A stretch of DNA of 64,000 nt, from contig CAZZKV010000009.1 in NCBI GenBank assembly GCA_964654665.1, positions 28,175 through 92,174 of the forward strand. Reading direction: 5' to 3'. A program made the position numbers and the translations under genes. The DNA comes from CALCKU01 sp964654665. Its GTDB lineage: Bacteria > Pseudomonadota > Alphaproteobacteria > Caulobacterales > Maricaulaceae. The notes below the pieces were generated by a model. The model saw only the letters and a list, made by a program, of their open reading frames with translations. It searched no databases and was not told the DNA's origin. Of this stretch, positions 44,613 to 53,673 are shown in pieces. How positions within the stretch are numbered: the stretch's first letter is position 1; each line of letters begins with the position of its first letter.

Positions 44613-46070
44613 ATGAAAAAACAGCTTTTATCTCTTTTAGGCGGCTTATTGGTTATCGGCGGCGGTGCAGCGGTTTCCGGTCAGGTATCGGCTAAAGATC
44701 CGTTATTACCTTTGCCGGATAATAATAGGCTCGAAAATAACCGGAGCGTTCCGGTATCAATGGCGCAAGTGCAGCTGTCTTATGCCCCTGTTGTAAAAAG
44801 CACGGCGCCAGCTGTGGTCAATGTCTTTACCTCGCGGACTGTTCGTACGCGAAGCCGGTCGTCTTTTTTCGACGAAATGTTCGGCATGCGTCGTGCCCCG
44901 CAAGAGCGCACACAAAGCTCGCTTGGCTCGGGTGTGATTGTACGGGGCAATGGCTATGTCGTGACGAATGCCCATGTGGTCAAAGGGGCTGATGAGCTTA
45001 AGGTCGTGCTAAATGACCGGCGTGAATTTGAAGCCGAGATCATTGCCCAAGACGAGCAAATTGATGTTGCGGTATTGAAAATCGATACAAAAGGTGAGGT
45101 GTTGCCTGTTTTGCAATTCTATGAAGGCGGGGATTTGGAAATCGGCGATATTGTTTTGGCGATTGGGAATCCGTTCGGGGTTGGACAAACTGTAACCAGC
45201 GGTATTGTTTCTGCGTTGGGCCGCACCAATGTCACGGATGTGTCGTCTTTTATTCAAACCGATGCAGCGGTAAACCCCGGCAATTCCGGCGGGGCATTGG
45301 TGAATTTATCCGGCGAACTTGTGGGTGTGAATACAGCAATCTTTTCGCGCTCTGGCGGGTCTAACGGGATTGGCTTTGCCATTCCAACAGAGCTGGTTTC
45401 GCGGGCCGTGGATAGCGCCGTGTCCGAAGGACGGATCGTTCGTCCGTGGCTGGGTGCCCGGACACAAGCCGTTGATGCGACTATGGCGGCGGCTCTCGGG
45501 CTTGACCGTTCGCGCGGCGCAATTGTCAATGAAATTTATCCCAAAGGCCCTGCCGATAAAGCAGGTTTGCGTGAGCGCGACGTTATCCTGTCAGTCGATG
45601 CGACGGATATTAATGATGATAGCGGTTTGCGGTTCAAACTGGCGACCCTGCGACCCGGACAACAGGCGGTGGTTAAGCTGTGGCGCGACGGCGGGGAACG
45701 GATTTTAAATGTGCGCGCCGATGCTCCGTCTGAAACACCGAGACGGGACGAACGCTTATTGGAAGGATTACATCCATTGGACGGTTTAACCGCTGTCAAT
45801 TTGTCGCCAGCCTTAGGCGAAGAACTGGGCATTGATCCCTATGTCAGAGGGGTCATGATTACACAGACAGTGCGCCGCAGCGCCGCCCAAGCCAATGGTT
45901 TGCGTCCCGGTGATTTGATTTTATCCATTAATGATACAGAGATTAGCTCAACGCGGCAGATGGATAATTTAATGGCGACAATCACTCAGGACGAGGGATT
46001 TGATATGTCGATTGACCGCCGTGGACGGATTTACAAAGTTCCAGCGCGCTATTGGCCGCAAACGCAATAA
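44613..46070 (+). CDS. degP: DegP/HtrA-type periplasmic serine protease
   Basis: A 485-residue S1C protease/chaperone for damaged envelope proteins. It has a signal peptide (cleaved about after QVSA, residue 27), a trypsin-like domain with the triad His121 (VTNAHVVKG), Asp151 (QIDVAVLKI) and Ser225 (NPGNSGGAL), then two PDZ domains (about 285-370 and 390-475). The length matches DegP/DegQ types of alphaproteobacteria; the E. coli name is used loosely. It is the last ordinary gene before the oxygenase cluster. Confidence 0.93.
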   Translation: MKKQLLSLLGGLLVIGGGAAVSGQVSAKDPLLPLPDNNRLENNRSVPVSMAQVQLSYAPVVKSTAPAVVNVFTSRTVRTRSRSSFFDEMFGMRRAPQERTQSSLGSGVIVRGNGYVVTNAHVVKGADELKVVLNDRREFEAEIIAQDEQIDVAVLKIDTKGEVLPVLQFYEGGDLEIGDIVLAIGNPFGVGQTVTSGIVSALGRTNVTDVSSFIQTDAAVNPGNSGGALVNLSGELVGVNTAIFSRSGGSNGIGFAIPTELVSRAVDSAVSEGRIVRPWLGARTQAVDATMAAALGLDRSRGAIVNEIYPKGPADKAGLRERDVILSVDATDINDDSGLRFKLATLRPGQQAVVKLWRDGGERILNVRADAPSETPRRDERLLEGLHPLDGLTAVNLSPALGEELGIDPYVRGVMITQTVRRSAAQANGLRPGDLILSINDTEISSTRQMDNLMATITQDEGFDMSIDRRGRIYKVPARYWPQTQ

Positions 46071-46514
46071 ATTCGAAACCCGGCCCGATTTTACTGTCCT
46101 GCCATATAATGATTTTGGCCGAACCATTAATCAATAGCCATAAAGTCAAAGAGCCGAAGCCTCTCCGTTTTAGAGTTAGGGTCGCTAATTTATTCGAGAC
46201 CTACTGAAACCAGACATTTTAACCGTGAAAACCGCAGATGGGCTTACTTTTACGGTTCACTGATATCGTTTTGGGTGACAGTGGGGGGCTATTGACAAGA
46301 CGCCCCGGGATTTCGCCGGTCAAGACAACACCGGTTACAGTTTTTTTGTTTCACATTAATATGCATCGTTATTTCCTTGGTCTGACTTGCTCAATCTAGG
46401 GGTAATACCTCTTAACAATGGGGAATGACCGATTCGTGACGTCCATCACGGGTCAGCGAATATTTATGGTGTATAAAGCTGTCACAATAATTTGAGTGCA
46501 TAAGATTGACTCTG
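46071..46514 (+). promoter_or_regulatory. 444-base region upstream of the oxygenase operon
   Basis: No gene is supported here. Two dyads stand out: AACCGTGAAA (46221-46230) against TTTTACGGTT (46248-46257), 9 of 10 paired, and TGACC-N4-CGTGA (46426-46439) against TCACG-GGTCA (46446-46455) close to the first gene. They are candidate operator sites for the operon. I see no clear -35/-10 pair or terminator for degP. Confidence 0.4.
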
Positions 46515-48392
46515 ATGCATTTAACAAAATTTGTAGCCATGGGGGCGGCAGGGCGTATGACAGGAATTTTAGACTGGTTTCTTAGTTTTATAGCGCGATC
46601 AACAGAGCCTTTCCGGCCATGGCATCGCTTACCTTTTATCCCAGCCGTAGCTGCTGTTATTGGGCACCGTGTCAATCTACGGCGGCACAATCTCATCGAT
46701 ACTGAACGTGAGCCTCCTCATATTCCGACACCCGCAGATATTGATGTCATTGGCGCGCGTACCTATGATGGAACTTTCAATGATTTAAGTCAGCCTTGGA
46801 TGGGAATGGCGGGTGCGCGTTTCGGGCGCAATGTCCCGCTCGAAGATACATATGCCGAAACTGACTCATTATTTGAACCCAACCCACGGGAAATATCCAA
46901 TACGCTTCTAAAACGTGAAGACTTTGTGCCGGTGCCCCACTTAAATGTAATTGCGGCGGCTTGGATACAGTTCATGTTGCATGACTGGGTTAATCATGGT
47001 CTCCCAAGTGTCAAAAACCATCATATTATTCCTCCGGTCGAAAATGACAATTGGCCTCAAAAAACGATGAAGGTTGGACATACAAAAGCCGATGATAAGA
47101 CAGGGCCTCTTGATGTAGGAAAGCCTAAAACCTATCGCAATGAACAAACCCATTGGTGGGATGCCTCTCAGATTTATGGTTCAAGCCGAGAGCGTAATCA
47201 TCAACTCAGAACGCCTCCCGGTAAAAATAAAATGACTAATGACGGAAAGTTATGGTTGGATAAAAAGGGGTTTTTGCCACCCGAAATTCAGGAAAATGGA
47301 CGCTCGACAGCGGAATTATCCGGATTCAATCAAAGCTGGTGGACCGGTCTTTCTGTTCTTCATACTTTATTTGCGCGTGAGCATAATGCCGTAGTGGACC
47401 GGTTAAAAATAGAATATCCCGATGCGGATGGCGAATGGTTGTTTCAAAAAGCCCGATTAGTTATATCGGCCTTGATTGCAAAAATTCATACGGTCGAATG
47501 GACCCCGGCTTTAATGGACTCAGATAAAGGCCGTATGCTGATGCGCGGAAATTACTGGGGCCTGCGCGGCGAACGTTTCTTTAATACGTTTGGGAGAGCT
47601 TCGGAGAGTGAAGTCGTTTCTGGAATTCCCGGATCGCCTCAGGATCATCATACAGCGCCTTTTTCAATGACTGAAGAATTTGGCGCTGCCTATCGCCTGC
47701 ATTCACTCATTCCGGATAATTATGAATTTCGTCGTGTCAGCGATAATAAACTGGTTAAAAAGGCAAATCTTCATGACATTTCTAACGATGGAACCCGGCA
47801 ACTCTATAAGGATATTTCCTTTGTAGATGCTGTTTACTCACTTGGGATTAGCCACCCGGGCGCCCTCACTCTCCATAATTATCCTGACACATTGAGAAAC
47901 CTCCAGACGAATCCTAGCGATCCTGATAGTCTGATTGACCTCGCGGCGGTCGATATCCTCAGAGATCGGGAAAGAGGGATCCCGCGTTTCCAGAAATTCC
48001 GTGAGTTGATTGGCATGAAGCCGCCCCAGTCATTTGCTGATATTACCGATAATGAAGATTGGCAAAAACAGCTGAAAGATATTTACGGTAGCGTAGATAA
48101 AGTTGACTTTCTTGTTGGAACCTTAGCTGAGGCGCAATCAAGAAATGGGACGCCGTTTAGGTTCGGATTTTCAGATACGGTATTTCGTATTTTTATTGTT
48201 ATGGCATCGCGTCGTTTAAAAAGTGATCGTTTCTATACGGATGATTTTCGACCGGAAATTTACACTAACGTTGGATATAATTGGGTCCTCAATAACGGTA
48301 TGTTTGATGTTTTGGAGCGGCATTGCCCTGAACTTAAACCCTTACTGCGTAGCCGGCGCAATGCTTTCTTTCCATTTGATAAAGCGGAATAG
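46515..48392 (+). CDS. Fatty-acid alpha-dioxygenase homologue (cyclooxygenase-like haem oxygenase)
   Basis: 625 residues, a member of the animal haem peroxidase/cyclooxygenase superfamily closest in motif pattern to plant pathogen-induced alpha-dioxygenase, which turns fatty acids into 2-hydroperoxy acids. Distal haem region WIQFMLHDWVNHG (His at about 156), WWDASQIYGSS, LHTLFAREHNAVVDRL, IAKIHTVEWT, and Y-R-L-H in EEFGAAYRLHSLIP with Tyr about 393 and proximal His about 396, the same spacing as Tyr/His of cyclooxygenases. The C-terminal MASRRLKSDRFYTDDF also matches. No signal peptide is clear. The start is uncertain: ATG 46515 is chosen, a TTG at 46506 and an ATG at 46539 are alternatives. 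It is the first gene of the cluster. Confidence 0.88.
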   Translation: MHLTKFVAMGAAGRMTGILDWFLSFIARSTEPFRPWHRLPFIPAVAAVIGHRVNLRRHNLIDTEREPPHIPTPADIDVIGARTYDGTFNDLSQPWMGMAGARFGRNVPLEDTYAETDSLFEPNPREISNTLLKREDFVPVPHLNVIAAAWIQFMLHDWVNHGLPSVKNHHIIPPVENDNWPQKTMKVGHTKADDKTGPLDVGKPKTYRNEQTHWWDASQIYGSSRERNHQLRTPPGKNKMTNDGKLWLDKKGFLPPEIQENGRSTAELSGFNQSWWTGLSVLHTLFAREHNAVVDRLKIEYPDADGEWLFQKARLVISALIAKIHTVEWTPALMDSDKGRMLMRGNYWGLRGERFFNTFGRASESEVVSGIPGSPQDHHTAPFSMTEEFGAAYRLHSLIPDNYEFRRVSDNKLVKKANLHDISNDGTRQLYKDISFVDAVYSLGISHPGALTLHNYPDTLRNLQTNPSDPDSLIDLAAVDILRDRERGIPRFQKFRELIGMKPPQSFADITDNEDWQKQLKDIYGSVDKVDFLVGTLAEAQSRNGTPFRFGFSDTVFRIFIVMASRRLKSDRFYTDDFRPEIYTNVGYNWVLNNGMFDVLERHCPELKPLLRSRRNAFFPFDKAE

Positions 48393-48397
48393 CGATT

Positions 48398-49354
48398 GTG
48401 AGCCGACATATACGGATACCCTTTTTGCTTGACCTCTACCGCGTAAGGTCAAGCCACCTTATTTTGCAAGAAGCTAATAATCCTGATTTGGATCGTGACT
48501 ATGTCTATCGAGGCCCCTTGATTAACCGTTTAATCATTGCTCGGATGAAAGCCGCAATGCGCGTGAAGACATTAAAGCTGGATTCGGTATCTGACACGGA
48601 CACCCCCAATTCAACTTTTTTGGAAAAAATGCTGACGCCTCCCTTGCGGGTCGCAAGACAATGGTTCCCCTCAGCTCAGTCTTTATCCGATTTGGCCCGT
48701 ATCTCGGATCAAGCGAGCCTAGAGAGCCGTTTAAGTGCCGCAGATAATATGTGGGATACAGGCCTTATAAAAGAGGCGGCGAAATTTGTTCGCAGTGAGA
48801 CGCAGAGACCCGCAGATGAAATTGCACAAGAGTTGACAGGGCGACTGTTTGTAGAAAATTTTGTTTCGAACGCGCAAACGGTTCGGGCCGGTAAACGTAT
48901 TAATCACGCTATTCGATCCTTTAATCCGCTAAGATGGATATTCTGGATCGCAACACGAGGCCTCGACACGGCTCATAGTTGCCTATCTGAGGCTATGGGT
49001 GGCAATCTCTCTGGTGTTCATGCCATCTCCATAGCCGTACATAATATCTCTAAATCCATGGAGAGTATGCAAATTCTGTTTAATACTGGATACCAGACAG
49101 CTTCGGTGAATGAAATTAGAGCCCGCATAATGCACGCGCCGGAAAATATTTTGCGCCAATCTAAAACTGTCAGTTCTTCTCAAATGGGCCCTTTAAGGCC
49201 CGGTACACTCGTCATTTTTTCAGCACATGAGGCGGCCAAAAAACATCTAGATTCTCGGCTGGCTTTTATGACGACATCGCCCTCTAAATGCCCGGCTCAC
49301 CAAGCGGTACCCCATCTGTTGGACCAGATATGGATGGAGGCGATTAATGGCTAA
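48398..49354 (+). CDS. Unrecognised protein with weak P450-like signatures
   Basis: 318 residues, GTG start five bases after the dioxygenase stop. No clear family. Some features recall a shortened cytochrome P450: ILFNTGYQTASV (about 227-237) resembles an I-helix, LRPGTLVIFSAHEA (about 266-279) the strand before the ligand loop, and FMTTSPSKCPAH (about 290-301) the loop with the haem-binding Cys. The ExxR helix is not evident and the protein is far shorter than the usual 400-plus residues, so this is a hypothesis. The 3' end overlaps the reductase gene by eight bases. Confidence 0.55.
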   Translation: MSRHIRIPFLLDLYRVRSSHLILQEANNPDLDRDYVYRGPLINRLIIARMKAAMRVKTLKLDSVSDTDTPNSTFLEKMLTPPLRVARQWFPSAQSLSDLARISDQASLESRLSAADNMWDTGLIKEAAKFVRSETQRPADEIAQELTGRLFVENFVSNAQTVRAGKRINHAIRSFNPLRWIFWIATRGLDTAHSCLSEAMGGNLSGVHAISIAVHNISKSMESMQILFNTGYQTASVNEIRARIMHAPENILRQSKTVSSSQMGPLRPGTLVIFSAHEAAKKHLDSRLAFMTTSPSKCPAHQAVPHLLDQIWMEAING

Positions 49355-50675
49355 GGATATTCTATTTACTCCTTTGAAAATGAATAATTTGACGGTTAAA
49401 AACCGTATCTTTCGTTCCAATATTTCAGGGCGTTTTGATAAGGATAACGGCGCTCCTACGCAAACCCGTATCAATTGGGAAACTAGGTTTGCAAAGGGTG
49501 GAGCTGGCGCCATTATTTCATCTTATGTACCAGTCTTAATGAATGGGCGTATTATTGCCAATTACGCGACCATCCATACTGACGATTTTATTCCATTATG
49601 GGAAAAGCTTGGCAACGCCGTCCATAAGCATGGGGCTAAATATATTATGCAACTTAGCCATTCGGGACGGCAAATGGATTTGCCCGGAATTGCAAACCAA
49701 GACCAACTCCTGCTGAGTTCAACCTCAAGTCAGGAGGGGCTGCATGGCTTTTTATGCCGCGCCATGAGCACGGCTGAGATTGCGGGAATTATTCGGGCTT
49801 TTGCCAAAGGGGCCCTGCGCGCTCAAAAGGCGGGGCTCGACGGGGTCGAGTTACATGCCGCAAATGGCTATTTGTTTACGCAATTTCTAAGTTCGGGCAT
49901 AAATGATCGCACAGATCATTATGGCGGATCTTTAAGAAACCGCGCGCGGTTTTTGCTTGAAGTTATTCGCGCTATACGAGCCGAAGTCGGGCCTAAGTTT
50001 CATTTGCAGATTAAAATTAGCGCTGTTGATTATAATAATGTTTTGCCGTGGGAAGGTAAAGGCAATGGGCTCGCTGATTCCATCAAGGTCGTTCAGTGGT
50101 GCGAAGCTGCTGGTGTGGATGCAGTTCATGTGTCATCAGGTTCGTTGTTTCCCCATCCTTTAAACCCGCCCGGCGATTTGTCCTTACAAACTTTGGCAAC
50201 AACCTATGACGGCATGATTTCGTCCGGTGTTAATGGTCTTCGAAATTTTCTATTGTTCCATAGCCCTATGTTACAGCCTATTTTTAGGTGGTTATGGTTT
50301 CGGATGAAACGTGGCCGGCCTATTGAGGGGGTCAATCTTGACGACGCGCGTGCTATTAAAGGGAATGTCAATATTCCTGTTATTAATACGGGCGGTATGC
50401 AATCCGCCGCCTTGGCAAGAAATGCGATCAATAGCGGGCATATAGATGCAGTCTCTATGGCGCGGGGGCTAGTGGCAAACCCTGAACTGCCAAAAGTCTG
50501 GCAAGCTGGCCAAGACGTACCGGAAAAGCCCTGCACATTTTGCAACAAATGTCTCGTCAATGCTCCAAAAAACCCCATGGGGTGTTATGATCTTACGCGT
50601 TTTGCCAGTCATGACGACATGGTGGAGCACCTTATGTCTATCTATGATACCCAAGAAAATCTGGTCATTCCGTAA
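49347..50675 (+). CDS. Old Yellow Enzyme-family NADH:flavin oxidoreductase with Fe-S-type cysteines
   Basis: A 442-residue FMN TIM-barrel enzyme, expected to reduce activated C=C bonds. FMN/substrate residues lie in GVELHAANGYLFTQFL (His170, Asn173) and RTDHYGGSLRNRARF; the C-terminal barrel has VINTGGM and MARGLVANPEL. After that, Cys396, 399, 402 and 413 (C-x2-C-x2-C-x10-C) resemble the 4Fe-4S site of 2,4-dienoyl-CoA reductases, but the FAD/NAD domains of those enzymes are missing. GGAGG lies upstream of the ATG. The operon position behind the dioxygenase suggests reduction of an oxidised lipid. Confidence 0.9.
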   Translation: MAKDILFTPLKMNNLTVKNRIFRSNISGRFDKDNGAPTQTRINWETRFAKGGAGAIISSYVPVLMNGRIIANYATIHTDDFIPLWEKLGNAVHKHGAKYIMQLSHSGRQMDLPGIANQDQLLLSSTSSQEGLHGFLCRAMSTAEIAGIIRAFAKGALRAQKAGLDGVELHAANGYLFTQFLSSGINDRTDHYGGSLRNRARFLLEVIRAIRAEVGPKFHLQIKISAVDYNNVLPWEGKGNGLADSIKVVQWCEAAGVDAVHVSSGSLFPHPLNPPGDLSLQTLATTYDGMISSGVNGLRNFLLFHSPMLQPIFRWLWFRMKRGRPIEGVNLDDARAIKGNVNIPVINTGGMQSAALARNAINSGHIDAVSMARGLVANPELPKVWQAGQDVPEKPCTFCNKCLVNAPKNPMGCYDLTRFASHDDMVEHLMSIYDTQENLVIP

Positions 50676-52198
50676 TGCGTAGAGATATTGAACATTTCAC
50701 GACGACGCAGCGTGAATTAACACGGAGACGCAGACGAAGACGGCGCTATTGGTTCGGTCTTTTCGTGCTGGTCGGGCTTGTTTATCTGGCTTCATTTTTT
50801 GTGCAACGCACGCAAAGCTTTCAAGCAGAGGTCGATCATTTTAAATTCGGATCTATCGGATCGGAAACGCGCAGCGGTATCCCGAAAGATTTTTGGTTAG
50901 CCCTTCCACATCTTTATCCGGAAGAGTTTGATCGACGCGACAATTTCGAGATATTCGGATTTTTATATGGCTCCGAAGAGACGGCGGGACACCTGCCAAT
51001 TGGGGTTTCGGAGCGGCGGGTGAGCGGTGTCGATATGGTTTGGCTAAATTGCGCAGCCTGTCATACGGGAAGTTATAAAGAGCATCCACAGGGCCCGGAA
51101 ATAATTGTTGCTGGGATGCCCGCAAATCAGTTGGAGTTGTCAAGATTTACGAAATTTATCCTGAGTCTCTCAGATGACCCGCTTGAGCCTGAAAGCGTGT
51201 TCAAGGCAATGGACGATTCCGGAAATAAGAAAAATTGGATTCAAGAAATATTCTGGCGCTGGATTATTCTGCCCAGAATCCGAGATGGCATAGGCGAATT
51301 GAGCCAACAGCTAAGCCCATTGCTCGCATTACAGCCGGATTGGGGTATTGGACGCGTTGATACGTTTAATCCCTATAAAATGACCCAATTCAATATAAAT
51401 TCAACCGAGCTCGCATCCTCGGAACTTGTTGGAGCCTCTGATTTCCCGTCCATTTTTCTGCAAAGAGACCGGAAAGATATGCAGCTACATTGGGATGGAA
51501 ATAATAATTCTCTTAAAGAAAGAAATTTAAGCGCATCCCTTGGCGCGGGTGTTTTCCCCGATACGGTTGATCATCAATCGGTCAACAGAGTTGCCAACTG
51601 GCTTTTGGATTTGGAACCGCCACCCAACCCTCATAGATCAAATACCTATTCTCAATCCGTTAAGGATGGCTATGGTTTATACAAAACCCATTGCGCAGCC
51701 TGCCATGGGTATTTCGACCTCAATAAAAATAAATATGTTTTTAAAGGGCAATATTTGGGTCAAGTCGATCCGATAGAAAACGTAAAAACAGATCGTAACC
51801 GGCTTGATTCTTACACAACCAAGTTTCGAGACCGTCAAGTCACGGAGCTTTTCGCCGGAACAGAACATCAGTTCAAACATTTTACCAAAACTAACGGTTA
51901 TGCCAATGGACCCTTAGACGGGTTATGGCTCCGGGGACCCTATCTGCATAATGGATCTGTCCCGACGTTATGGGATTTATTAAGTCCCCCTCAGGATAGG
52001 CCGTCCTCTTTTATGCGAAATTCAAATGTTTTGGATAAAGAGTATGGTGGGTTTCTATCACCGGCTTGCACTAACCTAAGTGATCTTAATTGTTTCGACA
52101 CAAACGTGCGCGGCAATAGCAATCGCGGACATAAATACGGCACCGATCTTGTTGAGAAAGAGCGGCAGAAAATTTTAGACTATCTGAAAACTTTTTAG
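50675..52198 (+). CDS. Membrane-anchored di-haem cytochrome c, RoxA/diol-synthase-like (first)
   Basis: 507 residues. A basic N-terminus (Arg run at about 17-24) and one membrane helix (about 25-43) anchor it, with the rest periplasmic. Haem motifs C-A-A-C-H at 126-130 and 340-344. FGSIGSETRSGIPKDFWLALP near the N-terminus and LWLRGPYLHNGSVPTLWDLL near the C-terminus match di-haem proteins related to rubber oxygenase RoxA and the Pseudomonas fatty-acid dioxygenase/diol synthases. Its substrate is unknown. It starts one base into the previous stop (TAATG). A four-Cys region (CTNLSDLNC) near the end is extra. Confidence 0.85.
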   Translation: MRRDIEHFTTTQRELTRRRRRRRRYWFGLFVLVGLVYLASFFVQRTQSFQAEVDHFKFGSIGSETRSGIPKDFWLALPHLYPEEFDRRDNFEIFGFLYGSEETAGHLPIGVSERRVSGVDMVWLNCAACHTGSYKEHPQGPEIIVAGMPANQLELSRFTKFILSLSDDPLEPESVFKAMDDSGNKKNWIQEIFWRWIILPRIRDGIGELSQQLSPLLALQPDWGIGRVDTFNPYKMTQFNINSTELASSELVGASDFPSIFLQRDRKDMQLHWDGNNNSLKERNLSASLGAGVFPDTVDHQSVNRVANWLLDLEPPPNPHRSNTYSQSVKDGYGLYKTHCAACHGYFDLNKNKYVFKGQYLGQVDPIENVKTDRNRLDSYTTKFRDRQVTELFAGTEHQFKHFTKTNGYANGPLDGLWLRGPYLHNGSVPTLWDLLSPPQDRPSSFMRNSNVLDKEYGGFLSPACTNLSDLNCFDTNVRGNSNRGHKYGTDLVEKERQKILDYLKTF

Positions 52199-52209
52199 GA
52201 GCTGAAGCC

Positions 52210-52632
52210 ATGACTGACATGACCTTGGTAGGCGTTGCACAGGCTAACGCTAAAGCCACCAAAGCCCATTACCAATCCTTTTTTGGGATTATACTCTTAA
52301 TCGAATTTTTAGTCGTACTGGCCTTATTAATTATTCCGCACCGGATTTTAGACGCATTGGGAATGACCCATATAGGGGCAGAAAAATGGTTGCAATTATT
52401 GGCAGGTGTTTGGCTGGTACTCCTATTGTTTCAATTTATAGCCCGCAGGCAGCCTCTATTGGGCCGTTACCCTAATATCGCCAATATTATCGGGCGTATT
52501 GGGCTCGCGGGTCTTCTGACCTATGTTGGTGGATGGTTTTTATACCCGGCCCTCTACATGGTGATAAGCGCACTTCTTCTTTATGTTTTATTTCGCCGGA
52601 TGATCATCGGTGAGTTACAGACAAGGCCGTAA
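52210..52632 (+). CDS. Small multi-pass membrane protein (first)
   Basis: 140 residues with four predicted membrane segments (about 25-43, 58-75, 88-105 and 108-127). I do not recognise a family; DoxX-like proteins have similar size and topology. It follows the first cytochrome by 11 nt. Its layout and the pattern of helix positions resemble the protein at 55847, which sits beside the second cytochrome, so each cytochrome has such a partner. Confidence 0.7.
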   Translation: MTDMTLVGVAQANAKATKAHYQSFFGIILLIEFLVVLALLIIPHRILDALGMTHIGAEKWLQLLAGVWLVLLLFQFIARRQPLLGRYPNIANIIGRIGLAGLLTYVGGWFLYPALYMVISALLLYVLFRRMIIGELQTRP

Positions 52633-52634
52633 TC

Positions 52635-53672
52635 ATGGAAAAAATCTCTTATGCTGAATTATTAAACAGACTTGGGGATCCTGATATCCCTATAGAAGAT
52701 TTAGATCCTTATCTCATTTATGATGTGAGCCCTAAGATGGGGTCTGAATTACTCATTTTACCTAATAGTGAAACGGTTGATGATGGATTAGATGATGAGT
52801 CCATTAATCTTAGGACCCGCGGCGATCTAGGTCTGGGGTTTCTGAATTCTATTTTTCGAAGACGACGGAAAAAAAGGTTCGAAAAACGCCGAAAGGCTTT
52901 TGAAAAGCACGGAGGTTCGGAAGAGAAGTTTCATATATTATTGTCAGAAGGCGATTCTTGGTTTCAATATCCACGGTTTCTGGAAGACACGATCGATTGG
53001 CTTAGCAAGGATTTTGATATTTACAGTCTCGGAGCCGCCGGGGATACGCTCAGTAATATGCTGCGTAAAAGCGAGTATTGGGACCGCTTGGAAAGATTGC
53101 ATGGGGACGGTATTGTCATTGAAGCCCTTTTGTTTTCTGCTGGCGGCAATGATATTGTTGGCCCAAATCTCAAGGAAATGCTAAGGCCATTTACCGAAGG
53201 GGCATCGGCCAAAGACCTTTTAATTGATAGTTTTGTTACCGCGAAATTTCAGCAACTCGTATTAAATTACGAGCATATATTTGAACGTTTGAAGTTAACA
53301 GATTCATTTAAAAATTTGCCCGTATTATTCCATGGTTACAATCATGCTATTCCTCTGCCTGACCAAGGGAAAAACCTGCCGCCGCTTGATGGCTGGCTGG
53401 GAGCTCCTATGCGGGAAATGGGTATTGAGGATATTTCTCTTCAAAGGGAAATCATCACCTTTTTGATGGAAAAGATAAATGCCGAGTTTTCAAATTTAGC
53501 CGCACGGTTTGATAATGCCATTTTTGTCGATAACCGCGGAATATTTACCGATGATCTTTGGCATGATGAGCTTCACCCGCATGATGAGGGTTTCAGGTTA
53601 GTTGCCAATAACTTCAAATCCCATCTCAAGGCTATCGGAATTGAACCGAGAAAGCCGGAGTGGGGAGATTAA
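52635..53672 (+). CDS. SGNH/GDSL-type hydrolase
   Basis: 345 residues. After an N-terminal extension (about 1-98; with a basic stretch RRRRKKRFEKRRKAFEKH at 75-92) the SGNH blocks appear: block I GDSWF (about 106-110), block II LGAAGDT (132-138), block III AGGND (169-173), and block V D-x-x-H in WHDELHPHDEGF. Members of this fold are esterases, lipases or acyl hydrolases. No signal peptide is seen. It begins two bases after the previous stop. An acyl-chain-releasing role fits the operon, by inference. Confidence 0.85.
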   Translation: MEKISYAELLNRLGDPDIPIEDLDPYLIYDVSPKMGSELLILPNSETVDDGLDDESINLRTRGDLGLGFLNSIFRRRRKKRFEKRRKAFEKHGGSEEKFHILLSEGDSWFQYPRFLEDTIDWLSKDFDIYSLGAAGDTLSNMLRKSEYWDRLERLHGDGIVIEALLFSAGGNDIVGPNLKEMLRPFTEGASAKDLLIDSFVTAKFQQLVLNYEHIFERLKLTDSFKNLPVLFHGYNHAIPLPDQGKNLPPLDGWLGAPMREMGIEDISLQREIITFLMEKINAEFSNLAARFDNAIFVDNRGIFTDDLWHDELHPHDEGFRLVANNFKSHLKAIGIEPRKPEWGD

Positions 53673-53673
53673 G

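Noticed and set aside
46412..46696. Minus-strand reading frame over the oxygenase start
   Set aside because: Antisense to the dioxygenase gene, no domain and no ribosome-binding site; treated as a shadow.
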